A stretch of DNA of 8,556 nt from Acidobacteriaceae bacterium (GCA_030040115.1 JASHUH010000367.1:1-8556), one strand, 5' to 3'. Counted from the stretch's first letter, positions 1 through 6,903 are shown. Program-made: numbers and translations. The notes: generated by a model not told the origin, from the letters alone.

Positions 1-773
1 TCGACCAGTTCCACGGCGGGGAAGCGCGCTTTGAGCATGCGCGCATGCGCGGGACGGAAACGTCGCTCCTCAACGATGCCGCTTTCGACCCGCAACCCGG
101 TGATCCGCTCCACCGCCAGGGCCAGCGCCGGGTCGAACCGGTCTTCGAAGCCAAGGTAGAGGATCGAGCCCGCGGCCACGCGCAGAGGCAGCGCACCGAA
201 GGCGTCGACGAACAGTCGCGGCAGCAGCGGTGCAAGCCCCTCCGGATCGTAAAACTCGAAGGGGAGCACCGGACAGCTCCATTGCAGCCCCAGCGCCCGG
301 GTGACCAGCGCCGCGTCGACCCCCTGCGTCGACGCCATCCAGTGGCCCAGCCGGCCGCCCCCGGCGGCTTTCTGCGCCTCCAGCGCGCCGCGTAATTGGT
401 TGGTGGTAATCCAGCCGCGCTCGAACATGATGAGTCCCAAAGGCAGCCGGGGCCGGTGCGCCCCGGCCGCACTTGTCCGGCCATCCATCTCCCGCGCCAG
501 AGCCAGACCCACCACCGCCCGCGTGCATTCCTCCGAGCAGCACCATGCGCCTTCAAACAACGGCGCCGAGCGACTGCGCCACATCCGCAGCCGGCCAGAG
601 CGGCAGCCGGCATTCGCGCAGGTCGAGAAAATACGCCTCTGCGCAAGGTCCAGCAGCCGGGGAGGCCGGACCGGAAGGGGAGAGTCCAGAGCCGCCGCGG
701 GTGCGGAAACTGCGAAGTCTCTGCGCGCGGGGCGGCGCGCCAACGAACTTTCGTTCCTGTTCAGAAGAGGCAT
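1..773 (-). CDS. Zinc-ribbon plus MshEN/GspE-N-like domain protein, partial (3' end beyond left edge)
   Basis: The visible part is 257 codons from an ATG at 773 and has no stop before the window edge. Residues 1-45 are Pro/Ala/Arg-rich and look disordered. Residues 52-83 hold a likely zinc ribbon: C52-x4-C57, a linker of about 20 residues, then WCCSEEC (C78/C79-x3-C83). Residues 111-134 (PLGLIMFERG...L...L..Q) and 141-164 (RLGHWM...G...L...L.LQ) resemble the paired MshEN motifs that bind cyclic di-GMP in GspE/PilB-type ATPases. The first lacks the usual Arg before LG and the second has one extra residue. Residues 168-235 (P..P.., ALPLRV, LYLGFED..DPALALAVERITGLRVE) match the rest of a T2SSE N-terminal domain. 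No Walker motif is visible, so this may be a stand-alone sensor or the front of an ATPase. GGAGA lies 7 nt before the ATG, and the start overlaps fliN by 13 nt, implying coupled translation. The fold is fairly sure; ligand and role are inference. Confidence 0.72.
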   Translation of the reverse strand, partial: MPLLNRNESSLARRPARRDFAVSAPAAALDSPLPVRPPRLLDLAQRRIFSTCANAGCRSGRLRMWRSRSAPLFEGAWCCSEECTRAVVGLALAREMDGRTSAAGAHRPRLPLGLIMFERGWITTNQLRGALEAQKAAGGGRLGHWMASTQGVDAALVTRALGLQWSCPVLPFEFYDPEGLAPLLPRLFVDAFGALPLRVAAGSILYLGFEDRFDPALALAVERITGLRVESGIVEERRFRPAHARMLKARFPAVELV

Positions 774-1573
774 CGGATGCTCTCCAGCCGCTTTTGGGGC
801 GCAGCCACTTCGGTCACCCGCAGCCCGAAGTTGCCATGCACCAGCACCACCTCGCCGCGGGCCACAATCTTGTCGCTCACGATCAGGTCCACGGGGTCCG
901 ACACGTGACGATCCAACTGCACCACGTCACCCGGCCCCAACTCCAGGATTTCGCCCAGCGGCATCTCCCGCGAGCCGAAACGCAACGCGGCTTCGAGCTC
1001 GATGTCGAGCAGCAGTTCAAGGCCGCGAGGCAAGGGCGGGGCGCCAGGAGCGGATGAGCCGGGCTCGGCCCCCTCGAGAGCGGTCTTCGCGTCGGCACTC
1101 GGGTGAGCCGTCAGGTCGCTCTCCGCGTCAAGAGCCCGCATAGCGCCGGCGGCGGCCTCGCGCACCCGCACCTCGTCACGGACTAAGATGGTCCACGACC
1201 GGTCGCCGGAGCGCAACTGGAAGGCGCGCGAAACCTGCGCCTCTCCCGCGATCTCTTCGAAGTTTTCCACCCGCGCGTGCTTGCCCGTGCGGGCCGACAG
1301 TTCTCCGGCCGCAGCCTCCGCAGTTTCGCGCGCCAATTCGCCCCAGGCGGTTTTCTGGTCCAGGCCTTCGCCGGCCAGCGAGGTGTGCAAAAGCTCGCCG
1401 TCGAAGAGGATCGAAAACCGTCCCTCTGCGTCCCCGGTGAGCGTGGCGGCGAACCCGAACGACCCGGCGCCGAGCGGCTTTGGCAGCGCTTCCTGGAGCT
1501 CCGGCTCGCCCGCCAGCGCCTGGGCAAAGAGGTCGCCGGCCACCTGCACCCAGCAATCGAAATAGCTCTTCAT
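761..1573 (-). CDS. fliN: Flagellar motor switch protein FliN, long N-terminally extended form
   Basis: This is a rotor C-ring subunit that works with FliM and FliG in torque generation, direction switching and export-apparatus docking. The 270 residues are about twice the length of enteric FliN. The C-terminal SpoA domain (about 185-257) is clear: LLLDIELEAALRFG, then MPLGEILELGPGDVVQLD, then DPVDLIVSDKIVARGEVV and FGLRVTEV. A Gly/Ala/Pro linker (about 157-183) joins it to an N-terminal domain (1-150) that starts YFDCWVQVAGDLFAQAL and is rich in alternating strand-like segments and one Ala-rich helix (76-96). Its layout recalls the CheC-like front of FliY, but I cannot see an intact CheC phosphatase motif. 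I chose the ATG at 1573 because GGAGG lies 4 nt upstream and because it overlaps the fliM stop as ATGA, a typical coupled junction; the frame stays open further upstream but only inside fliM. FliY is the alternative name. Confidence 0.93.
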   Translation of the reverse strand: MKSYFDCWVQVAGDLFAQALAGEPELQEALPKPLGAGSFGFAATLTGDAEGRFSILFDGELLHTSLAGEGLDQKTAWGELARETAEAAAGELSARTGKHARVENFEEIAGEAQVSRAFQLRSGDRSWTILVRDEVRVREAAAGAMRALDAESDLTAHPSADAKTALEGAEPGSSAPGAPPLPRGLELLLDIELEAALRFGSREMPLGEILELGPGDVVQLDRHVSDPVDLIVSDKIVARGEVVLVHGNFGLRVTEVAAPQKRLESIRCLF

Positions 1574-2535
1574 CTCTCCTCCCCGCTGATCACGCGCTCC
1601 ATGCGCGCCGCCCGGTGCGGTCCCTGGCGGATGGCTCGCGCCTGGCTCAAAATCTGGCCGCCGACGCGCCACAGAGGCAGGGTGTTGGCGGCGAGGTTCA
1701 GGGGCAACACGCTGCCCGGCTCAAGCCCCTCGAGCTCTCTCGCCCGCACCCGTACGGAGGGCAACTGCAGCGAGCAGCCGAAACGGATGCGCCGCACGGA
1801 GGTTTGCAGTTTCTCCCGCGCGTCCCCAGCGTGACGCCGCCCCCGCCCCCATTCCGTGGTGAGCCGGCGCAATATGGTGTTGGCGACCACCGCGGGAAAC
1901 GCCAGGTTCAGCAGGCCCGAGCTGTGCGGCATGCGGACTTCGAAGCTCAGGCACAAGGTTTTTTCCGCCACCGACATGATGCGCGCCACCTGCGTTTGCA
2001 TTTGCCGCCGCTCGAAGCTGAAGCTCAAGCCGACCGGCTGCCAGGCTGCGGTCAGTTCCCGGCAGACGATTTCGACCACGCTGCCGAGAATGGACTCCTC
2101 AATGTCGGTTAGCTCGCGCAAGGCCCCCCCCTTGCCGTCGCCCCCCAGCAACAGGTCGATGATCGGCGGCGCGAGGGCCAAATCCAACTGCAGCACCGAA
2201 ACCGCCCCCAGCGGCTCCAGCCGCACACTGGCGACGTAGCTGATCTCGGGAATTCTCAGCAGAAACTCGTTAAAGTGGATCTGCTCGGCCGAAACCAGGT
2301 TGACTTGGAAGCGGGTGCGCAGCCACGCCGCCAGGTTGTGGGTCAGGTTGCGGGCAAACAGGTCGTTGAGCAGACTGATGGCGCGCATCTGCTCGGTCGA
2401 AATCTGACCCGCCGAGGCGTAATTGAACGGATTTACCCGGGCTCGCGGCTCGGTCTTTTTGGTTTCCGGCGCGGAACTGCGCGCCGCCTCGAAGAGCGCG
2501 TCGATTTCGTCCTGCTGGAGAGTTTTTTCCGGCAC
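1570..2535 (-). CDS. fliM: Flagellar motor switch protein FliM
   Basis: FliM sits in the C-ring, binds phosphorylated CheY and contacts FliG and FliN to set rotation direction. From the GTG at 2535 the protein has 321 residues, close to the usual 320-335. Residues 6-15 (LQQDEIDALF) are the conserved CheY-binding N-terminal segment. The middle domain (about 40-225) carries the GGDG turn at 131-134, equivalent to the GGxG motif at the FliG interface. The C-terminal SpoA domain is at about 240-315 (LQLPSVRVRARELEGLEPGSVL). I prefer the GTG start because a strong GGAGGAGG (2541-2548) lies 5 nt before it. An ATG at 2550 would add five residues, but it has no good ribosome-binding site and its own first codons are that GGAGGAGG. 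The stop overlaps the fliN start by 4 nt. The CheY-binding segment implies that motility is under chemotactic control. Confidence 0.95.
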   Translation of the reverse strand: MPEKTLQQDEIDALFEAARSSAPETKKTEPRARVNPFNYASAGQISTEQMRAISLLNDLFARNLTHNLAAWLRTRFQVNLVSAEQIHFNEFLLRIPEISYVASVRLEPLGAVSVLQLDLALAPPIIDLLLGGDGKGGALRELTDIEESILGSVVEIVCRELTAAWQPVGLSFSFERRQMQTQVARIMSVAEKTLCLSFEVRMPHSSGLLNLAFPAVVANTILRRLTTEWGRGRRHAGDAREKLQTSVRRIRFGCSLQLPSVRVRARELEGLEPGSVLPLNLAANTLPLWRVGGQILSQARAIRQGPHRAARMERVISGEER

Positions 2536-2540
2536 CGAAG

Positions 2541-2548
2541 CCTCCTCC
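2541..2548 (-). promoter_or_regulatory. Ribosome-binding site deciding the fliM start
   Basis: On the minus strand this reads GGAGGAGG and ends 5 nt before a GTG codon at 2535. The competing ATG at 2550 overlaps the first base of the element, and the region upstream of it shows only a weak GGGT. This makes GTG the more likely initiation codon of fliM. Confidence 0.65.
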
Positions 2549-2550
2549 AT

Positions 2551-2665
2551 TCGAACCCATTGAATCCAAGTCCCGGCGTATTTTCCGGTTCACTCGGGTT
2601 CCTGTTTCTTTTGATCCCTCGCCTCGGGCTCCGTAGCTCCAGACTGGAGGCTAGCCCGTTCCGCC
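2551..2665 (-). other. Gap between fliA and fliM, no gene seen
   Basis: This 115-nt stretch holds no open frame with a credible start. Its only clear structure is a small hairpin near the sigma-gene end. I looked on the minus strand for sigma-70, sigma-54 and sigma-28 promoter patterns and found nothing close to consensus. A separate promoter for fliM-fliN could lie here or inside the sigma gene, but the sequence does not show it. Confidence 0.5.
2634..2653 (-). other. Short imperfect hairpin downstream of fliA
   Basis: The minus strand reads TAGCCTCCAGTCTGGAGCTA. CTCCA pairs with TGGAG around a 3-nt loop, and TAG pairs with CTA below one unpaired C. It starts 12 nt after the sigma-gene stop. 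No run of T follows, so it is not a standard intrinsic terminator. It could be an RNA 3'-end stabiliser, a weak pause site or chance. Confidence 0.4.
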
Positions 2666-3523
2666 TCAACTCGCCTTGCGCTGCGCCGCACGCGCGGGTT
2701 TGCGCGCGGAATGACCCCAGGCCCCGCGCGCCGCAAGGTCCTTAAGCGCGGCGCGCAGGTGCATCACCGCCGAGGCGTGCACCTGCGAGACGCGCGACTC
2801 GACCACTCCCAGCGCCAGCCCGATCTCGCGCATGGTCATCTCCTCGTAGTAATAGAGGGTCATCACCAGCCGTTCGCGATCGGGCAGGTTGGCGATGGCC
2901 TCGGTGAGCCGTTCTTCGAGCTCGCCCTTCAGGCAGCGAAACAGCGGATCCTCCTCCGGCCGTCCGGGGACGTAGGCCAGCTCCTCCTCGCCCGAATCTT
3001 CGTTGTGCTCGAGGTGCAGGGTGCCGATCTCCAGCCCTTTCAAATCGCCGAGCAGTTGTTGGTACTCATCGAGTTCCACTCCCAGTTCCTCGGCCACCTC
3101 GATCTCGCCCGGAGCGCGGCCCAGACGCGCCGTGAGCACGCGGATCGCCTCTTCAATGGCGCGACCCTTGCGGCGCAACTCGCGCGGACTCCAGTCGAGG
3201 GTGCGCAGGCTGTCGAGGATCGCCCCGCGAATGCGAAACTGCGCGTAGCTGCGGAACTGCACCTTCTTGGCCGGATCGAACTTCGCGAAGGCGTCCATCA
3301 GTCCCACCACACCCGCCGAGACCAGGTCTTCGATATCGACGTGCTGGGGCAACCGTTCGTGAATACGGCGGGCCAGAAAACGCACAATGGGCAGATGCTC
3401 GAGCAGAATCCGCTCCTGCTCGCTGGTCAACACCGGCGCGGGCGCGGCCACCGCCGGAGGATAGCTTGCCGCGCCCGTTCTCGCGCCTCTTTGGTCCCTC
3501 GTTGCCGCCGCCTCGGTTCCCAT
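2666..3523 (-). CDS. fliA: RNA polymerase sigma-28 factor, FliA/WhiG family
   Basis: This sigma factor directs RNA polymerase to late flagellar and chemotaxis promoters and is normally held by the anti-sigma factor FlgM until the hook is complete. Of 285 residues, sigma region 2 lies at about 38-112 (LPIVRFLARRI, DIEDLVSAGVVGLMDAF, KFRSYAQFRIRGAILDSLR-like core, DWSPRELRRK), region 3 at about 115-165, and region 4 at about 205-262 (LPDRERLVMTLYYYEEMTMR, then EIGLALGVVESRVSQVHASA, the helix-turn-helix). It is longer than enteric FliA (239 residues) because of a 33-residue Ala/Pro-rich front, an acidic insert at 172-193 and a basic tail. The ATG at 3523 follows AAGGGGAG. ATGs at 3550 and 3547 in the same frame would add eight or nine residues but have no well-spaced ribosome-binding site. 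It follows flhA with no flhF or flhG between them. Confidence 0.95.
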   Translation of the reverse strand: MGTEAAATRDQRGARTGAASYPPAVAAPAPVLTSEQERILLEHLPIVRFLARRIHERLPQHVDIEDLVSAGVVGLMDAFAKFDPAKKVQFRSYAQFRIRGAILDSLRTLDWSPRELRRKGRAIEEAIRVLTARLGRAPGEIEVAEELGVELDEYQQLLGDLKGLEIGTLHLEHNEDSGEEELAYVPGRPEEDPLFRCLKGELEERLTEAIANLPDRERLVMTLYYYEEMTMREIGLALGVVESRVSQVHASAVMHLRAALKDLAARGAWGHSARKPARAAQRKAS

Positions 3524-3527
3524 GGTT

Positions 3528-3535
3528 CTCCCCTT
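3528..3535 (-). promoter_or_regulatory. Ribosome-binding site favouring the fliA start at 3523
   Basis: The minus strand reads AAGGGGAG and ends 4 nt before the ATG at 3523. A similar GGGGAG lies upstream of the alternative ATG at 3550, but about 14 nt away, which is outside normal spacing. The evidence favours 3523 but is not decisive. Confidence 0.5.
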
Positions 3536-3572
3536 CGCAGGCCCCATCATTTTGTCCGGGCTTGCTCCCCGC

Positions 3573-5675
3573 TCAGCGCACCGTGCCCGCCGGACGCAGC
3601 CGGATCTCGGGCGGAATCTCGCTCGCGGCGATCACCGCCAGTCGCGGCAGCGCCGGTTCCAGCCACCGTTTCACGTGATAGCGGGCCGGACTGGGGCAGA
3701 GGAGCACAGGGAGGGCCGCGGCGGCCGCCGAGCCGATAAGCGATTTCACAGAATCCGCAAGCCGCCGCACGAGGGGCGCGCCCGTCGCCGCCGGGGTCAG
3801 CAAGCGCTGAGCGGAGTCGGGGTTGAGCGTGGCCAGGATCTCCTCTTCGAGCGCCGGATCGAGCAGCAGCACCGGCAACTGCCCGTCGCCATCGAGCAGC
3901 GGGCGCACCAGCCTTCGCCCCATGGCCTGCCGCGCGGCCTCGACCAGCGCCACCACACTCTTATTCGCCGGGGCGATTTCGAGCAGCGCCTCGAGAATCG
4001 CGCCCAGGTCCCGGATCGACACCCGCTCGCGCAGCAACTGCTCCAAGACGCGTCCCAGCTCCCCCAACGTCAGCAGCTTGGGAACCAGCTCTTCAAGCAG
4101 CTTGGGGTGGCTCTCGTTGAGCGCGTCCAGAAGGCGCTTGATCTCGGCGCGGCCCAGCAGTTCCCAAGCGTGCTGGCGGATCAGTTCGCCCAAATGCGTG
4201 GTGACGACCGTAACCGCGTCCACCACCGAGTAGCCCGCCGCGATGGCCTGGTCTTCGAGCGCCGGCGCAATCCAGATGCCCGGAACCCCGAAAGCGGGCT
4301 CCCGCGTTTCCCGGCCCGTCAGAGGACGGCGGCCGGGCTCGCCGCAAACCGCCAATAGTTGCACGCCCTCGGTCTGCCAGCGGCCGATCTCGACGCCACG
4401 CAGAGAGAAAACGTACTCGCGCGGTTTCAGTCGCAGGTTGTCCGAGATATGCACCGGAGGAACCAAGAAGCCCAGTTCCGAGGAAAGATGGCGGCGAAGC
4501 GTGCGCACCCGGTTCAACAACTGTCCGCCCTGCTTCTCGTCGACCAGCGGAATTAGCTGAAATCCGATCTCCAGCGTCAAGTCCTCCAGACGCAAAAGCG
4601 CCGCTAAGTCCGACCCCTGCGCCGTCTCCGCCTTTTTCTTTTCGGCCGGCGACAGCTCCGCTATAGACGCAGCCGGCGCGTGCGCCGCAAGCCTGCGCCC
4701 GCCCCAGAACAGCCCCGCAGCCACGGCCAGGAAGGCCAGCTTGGGCAATCCTGGGATCAAACACATGCCGCCCGACACCAGACTTGCGAGGTAGAGGGTC
4801 GCCGGCCGGCCCAGCAGTTGTTGCCTTATCTCGCCGCCCAGCATCCCGGCCGAATTCGCGCGGGTCAGCGTAATGCCCCCCGCGACCGAAACCAGCAGCG
4901 ACGGAATGATGGTTACGAGGCCGTCGCCGACGGTGAGGACGGTGTAGGTGCGCGCTGCTTCGCCGAGGGCGACGTCCTGCTGCAAGGTCCCGATAAGCAG
5001 CCCGGCCACAATGTTGATGGCGGTGATGAGGATGGTGGCCAGCGCGTCGCGTTGATTGAACCGCGCGGCGCCATCCATGGCCCCGTAAAATTCGGCTTCG
5101 CGGGCGATCGCCTGCCGCCGCCGCCGCGCCTCGGCCTCGTCGATGAGGCCCGCGTTCATGTCGGCGTCGATGGCCATCTGCTTGCCGGGCAGGGCATCGA
5201 GGGTAAACCGGGCCGTTACCTCCGCGGTTCGCACCGCGCCGTGCGCCACCACCAGAAATTGAATGGCGACCAGGGCCAGGAAGAGCACGAAACCAACCAC
5301 ATAGTTGCCGCCCACCACAAACTGGCCGAAGGCTTCGATCACTTTGCCGGCCGCCGCCGTTCCCTCCTGGCCGTGCAACAGGATGCGCCGGCTCGAGGCG
5401 ATGTTGAGCGAGAGACGGAAAAGCGTCAGCAGGAGCAGCAGAGTGGGAAACACCGAGAGCTCCACCGCGCGGCGGATCTGGATAGCGGCCAAAAAGACAA
5501 TGATGGCCGCCGCCATCGAGAGCGCCAGCAGAAAGTCCAGCCCCGCGGCCGGCAGCGGCACCAGCATCACAAAAATCACGCTGATCGCCGCCAGGGGCAA
5601 CAGATACTCGCGCAGCCGCTGCATCAGGCCTGCATGAGCCGGGACCGCGCTGGCGGGAAGAGCTGCAGTGCTCAT
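3573..5675 (-). CDS. flhA: Flagellar export apparatus protein FlhA
   Basis: FlhA is the large inner-membrane export gate component; it uses the proton motive force and its cytoplasmic domain docks substrates and chaperones. The 700 residues match the family (about 690-700). The N-terminal half holds about eight membrane segments, the first at 25-45 and later ones at 47-65, 73-90, 120-146, 208-232, 246-270, 290-309 and 311-325. The FHIPEP signature is intact at 155-178 (ARFTLDALPGKQMAIDAD), followed by EAEFYGAMDGAARF at 193-206 and an Asp at 210. A charged linker (about 330-360) leads to the cytoplasmic domain (361-700), including FGVPGIWI and DAVTVVTTHLGELIR. The ATG at 5675 has AGAGGT 5 nt upstream. 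The frame is open further back into flhB, but those codons are shadow sequence. The gap to flhB is 37 nt. Confidence 0.98.
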   Translation of the reverse strand: MSTAALPASAVPAHAGLMQRLREYLLPLAAISVIFVMLVPLPAAGLDFLLALSMAAAIIVFLAAIQIRRAVELSVFPTLLLLLTLFRLSLNIASSRRILLHGQEGTAAAGKVIEAFGQFVVGGNYVVGFVLFLALVAIQFLVVAHGAVRTAEVTARFTLDALPGKQMAIDADMNAGLIDEAEARRRRQAIAREAEFYGAMDGAARFNQRDALATILITAINIVAGLLIGTLQQDVALGEAARTYTVLTVGDGLVTIIPSLLVSVAGGITLTRANSAGMLGGEIRQQLLGRPATLYLASLVSGGMCLIPGLPKLAFLAVAAGLFWGGRRLAAHAPAASIAELSPAEKKKAETAQGSDLAALLRLEDLTLEIGFQLIPLVDEKQGGQLLNRVRTLRRHLSSELGFLVPPVHISDNLRLKPREYVFSLRGVEIGRWQTEGVQLLAVCGEPGRRPLTGRETREPAFGVPGIWIAPALEDQAIAAGYSVVDAVTVVTTHLGELIRQHAWELLGRAEIKRLLDALNESHPKLLEELVPKLLTLGELGRVLEQLLRERVSIRDLGAILEALLEIAPANKSVVALVEAARQAMGRRLVRPLLDGDGQLPVLLLDPALEEEILATLNPDSAQRLLTPAATGAPLVRRLADSVKSLIGSAAAAALPVLLCPSPARYHVKRWLEPALPRLAVIAASEIPPEIRLRPAGTVR

Positions 5676-5680
5676 TGTGG

Positions 5681-5686
5681 ACCTCT
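5681..5686 (-). promoter_or_regulatory. Ribosome-binding site deciding the flhA start
   Basis: The minus strand reads AGAGGT, 5 nt before the ATG at 5675. The open frame extends 43 codons further upstream to 5804, overlapping the 3' end of flhB, but that extension is Arg/Gln-rich and unlike FlhA. The site fixes the start at 5675, just before the first hydrophobic segment. Confidence 0.7.
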
Positions 5687-5712
5687 TCCGGAAAGCAAAA
5701 GCGCGAAGCGCC

Positions 5713-6900
5713 TCATCGTGGAACTCCTCCCCACCCTGGCCCTGCTGCGGAACCCATCGAGCCGGGCGCCGCTGAGCCTGGATTTCCGAAACCCTGACCC
5801 GCAAAGCCCGGCGCCGCCGACGCGTTCGCCGTTCTGCGGCGTTCGCGCAGTTCGGCTTCCACGCGCTGGCGGTAGAGGTAGGCCAGAATCGCGGCTACCG
5901 CCGCGTACAGCTCGAAGGGAATGGCCTGGCCGACCTCAACGGAGCGGTAAAGGGAGCGCGCCAGCGGCGGGTTCTCGACGATGGGCACGCCCGCCCAGCG
6001 CGCTTCGGCCTTGATCTCCTCGGCGAGCAGGTTGCGGCCCTTGGCCAGCACTTTGGGCGCGTCCATGGTGGCGAAATCGAACCCGAGGGCCACGGCGTAG
6101 TGCGTGGGGTTGGTCAGCACCACGGCGGCCTTGGCCACATCCGCCTTCACCCGGCGGCGGCGCATCTGGCGTTGCAGGCCGCGGATGCGGCTGCGAATCT
6201 GCGGGCTTCCCTCCGTCTCCTTGAATTCGTCGCGCAGGTCCTGCCGGCTCATCTTCAGCCGCGACTCCCGGCTTTGCCATTCCACCAGGTAATCGATGGC
6301 CGACCACCCAAAGAGCAGCCAGGCTGCGGCGACGAGGAGCCCGTAGACGTCCGCGCCAAGCAACTCCAGGCGCGCGGTCGAAAACGGCGGCAGGGTCAAC
6401 TGCCGGGCGATGCGCTGCACCGCGAAAGCAGCCAGAAAGGAGACCGGGATCAGCGACTTGCCTAATCGGGCCGCGGCGCGCAGCGAAAACAGATTCTTGA
6501 GGTTCGCGGCCGGACTGATGCGCTCCAATTTGAAGCCCACCGCTCCGCCGTAGACGGTGAGGCCGCCGGTCTGCAAGATGCCCACCGCGAGCGACGCCGT
6601 GGCCGCCGCCGCCAGCGCCACGGCGGGCGGAAACAGGACCTCAAGCGCCAGCCGGCGGATGGCCGCAAAGGTGGGCGCGATGGCCTCAGGCTCCCATCGT
6701 GCGGCGTCGCCGAGCGCCAAGAAGCCACTGAAGGCGCCTCGCCACGCCTCCATGGTCCGGCCGCCCAACACGCCCAGCGCTATCACCCCGGCCAGCGTTC
6801 CCGCCGCCCCAGTCAGCTCCCGGCTGTGCAGGATGTCGCCCTCTTTGCGCGCTTTCTCGCGCCGGTGCTGGGTGGCCTGTTCGCTGCGCTCTCCGGGCAT
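5713..6900 (-). CDS. flhB: Flagellar export apparatus protein FlhB
   Basis: FlhB is the export switch protein. It wraps the FliPQR gate and changes substrate specificity from rod/hook to filament after cleaving itself. Residues 4-27 (ERSEQATQHRREKARKEGDI) are the conserved charged start. Four membrane segments lie at about 31-48, 88-110, 145-167 and 184-204. NPTH at 264-267 is the self-cleavage site, cut between Asn and Pro. The cytoplasmic part continues with HYAVAL, KVLAKG and VPIVENPPLARSLY..VEVGQAIP. At 395 residues it is slightly long. The excess is a C-terminal tail (357-395) rich in Gly, Ala and Pro that is not part of the conserved fold. The ATG at 6900 follows the fliR stop by 3 nt, and its GGGGAG (6908-6913) lies inside the end of fliR, 7 nt upstream, so translation is probably coupled. 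Confidence 0.98.
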   Translation of the reverse strand: MPGERSEQATQHRREKARKEGDILHSRELTGAAGTLAGVIALGVLGGRTMEAWRGAFSGFLALGDAARWEPEAIAPTFAAIRRLALEVLFPPAVALAAAATASLAVGILQTGGLTVYGGAVGFKLERISPAANLKNLFSLRAAARLGKSLIPVSFLAAFAVQRIARQLTLPPFSTARLELLGADVYGLLVAAAWLLFGWSAIDYLVEWQSRESRLKMSRQDLRDEFKETEGSPQIRSRIRGLQRQMRRRRVKADVAKAAVVLTNPTHYAVALGFDFATMDAPKVLAKGRNLLAEEIKAEARWAGVPIVENPPLARSLYRSVEVGQAIPFELYAAVAAILAYLYRQRVEAELRERRRTANASAAPGFAGQGFGNPGSAAPGSMGSAAGPGWGGVPR

Positions 6901-6903
6901 TGC

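Noticed and set aside
70..546. Minus-strand frame of 158 codons (Gly/Arg/Ala-rich) at the left end
   Set aside because: The neighbouring frame on the same strand encodes a zinc ribbon and an MshEN-like domain with coherent hydrophobic pattern; this one is its shifted shadow.
301..1143. Plus-strand frame of 280 codons across the left-end gene and fliN
   Set aside because: It has Ser/Arg/Pro-rich low-complexity translation, is antisense to two real genes and contains no domain.
1574..1672. Upstream extension of fliN to an in-frame ATG at 1672
   Set aside because: The 33 extra residues lie wholly inside fliM, are Arg/Gly/Pro-rich, and the ATG at 1573 has a good ribosome-binding site and an ATGA overlap.
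2711..3739. Plus-strand frame of 342 codons opposite the sigma gene
   Set aside because: It mirrors the codon structure of the sigma factor, spans into flhA, has no ribosome-binding site worth noting and shows no recognisable motif.
4680..6014. Long plus-strand open frame of 444 codons opposite flhA and flhB
   Set aside because: It is antisense to two firmly identified genes, and its translation is rich in Arg, Gln, His and Gly with no domain, as expected from the opposite strand of GC-rich coding DNA.
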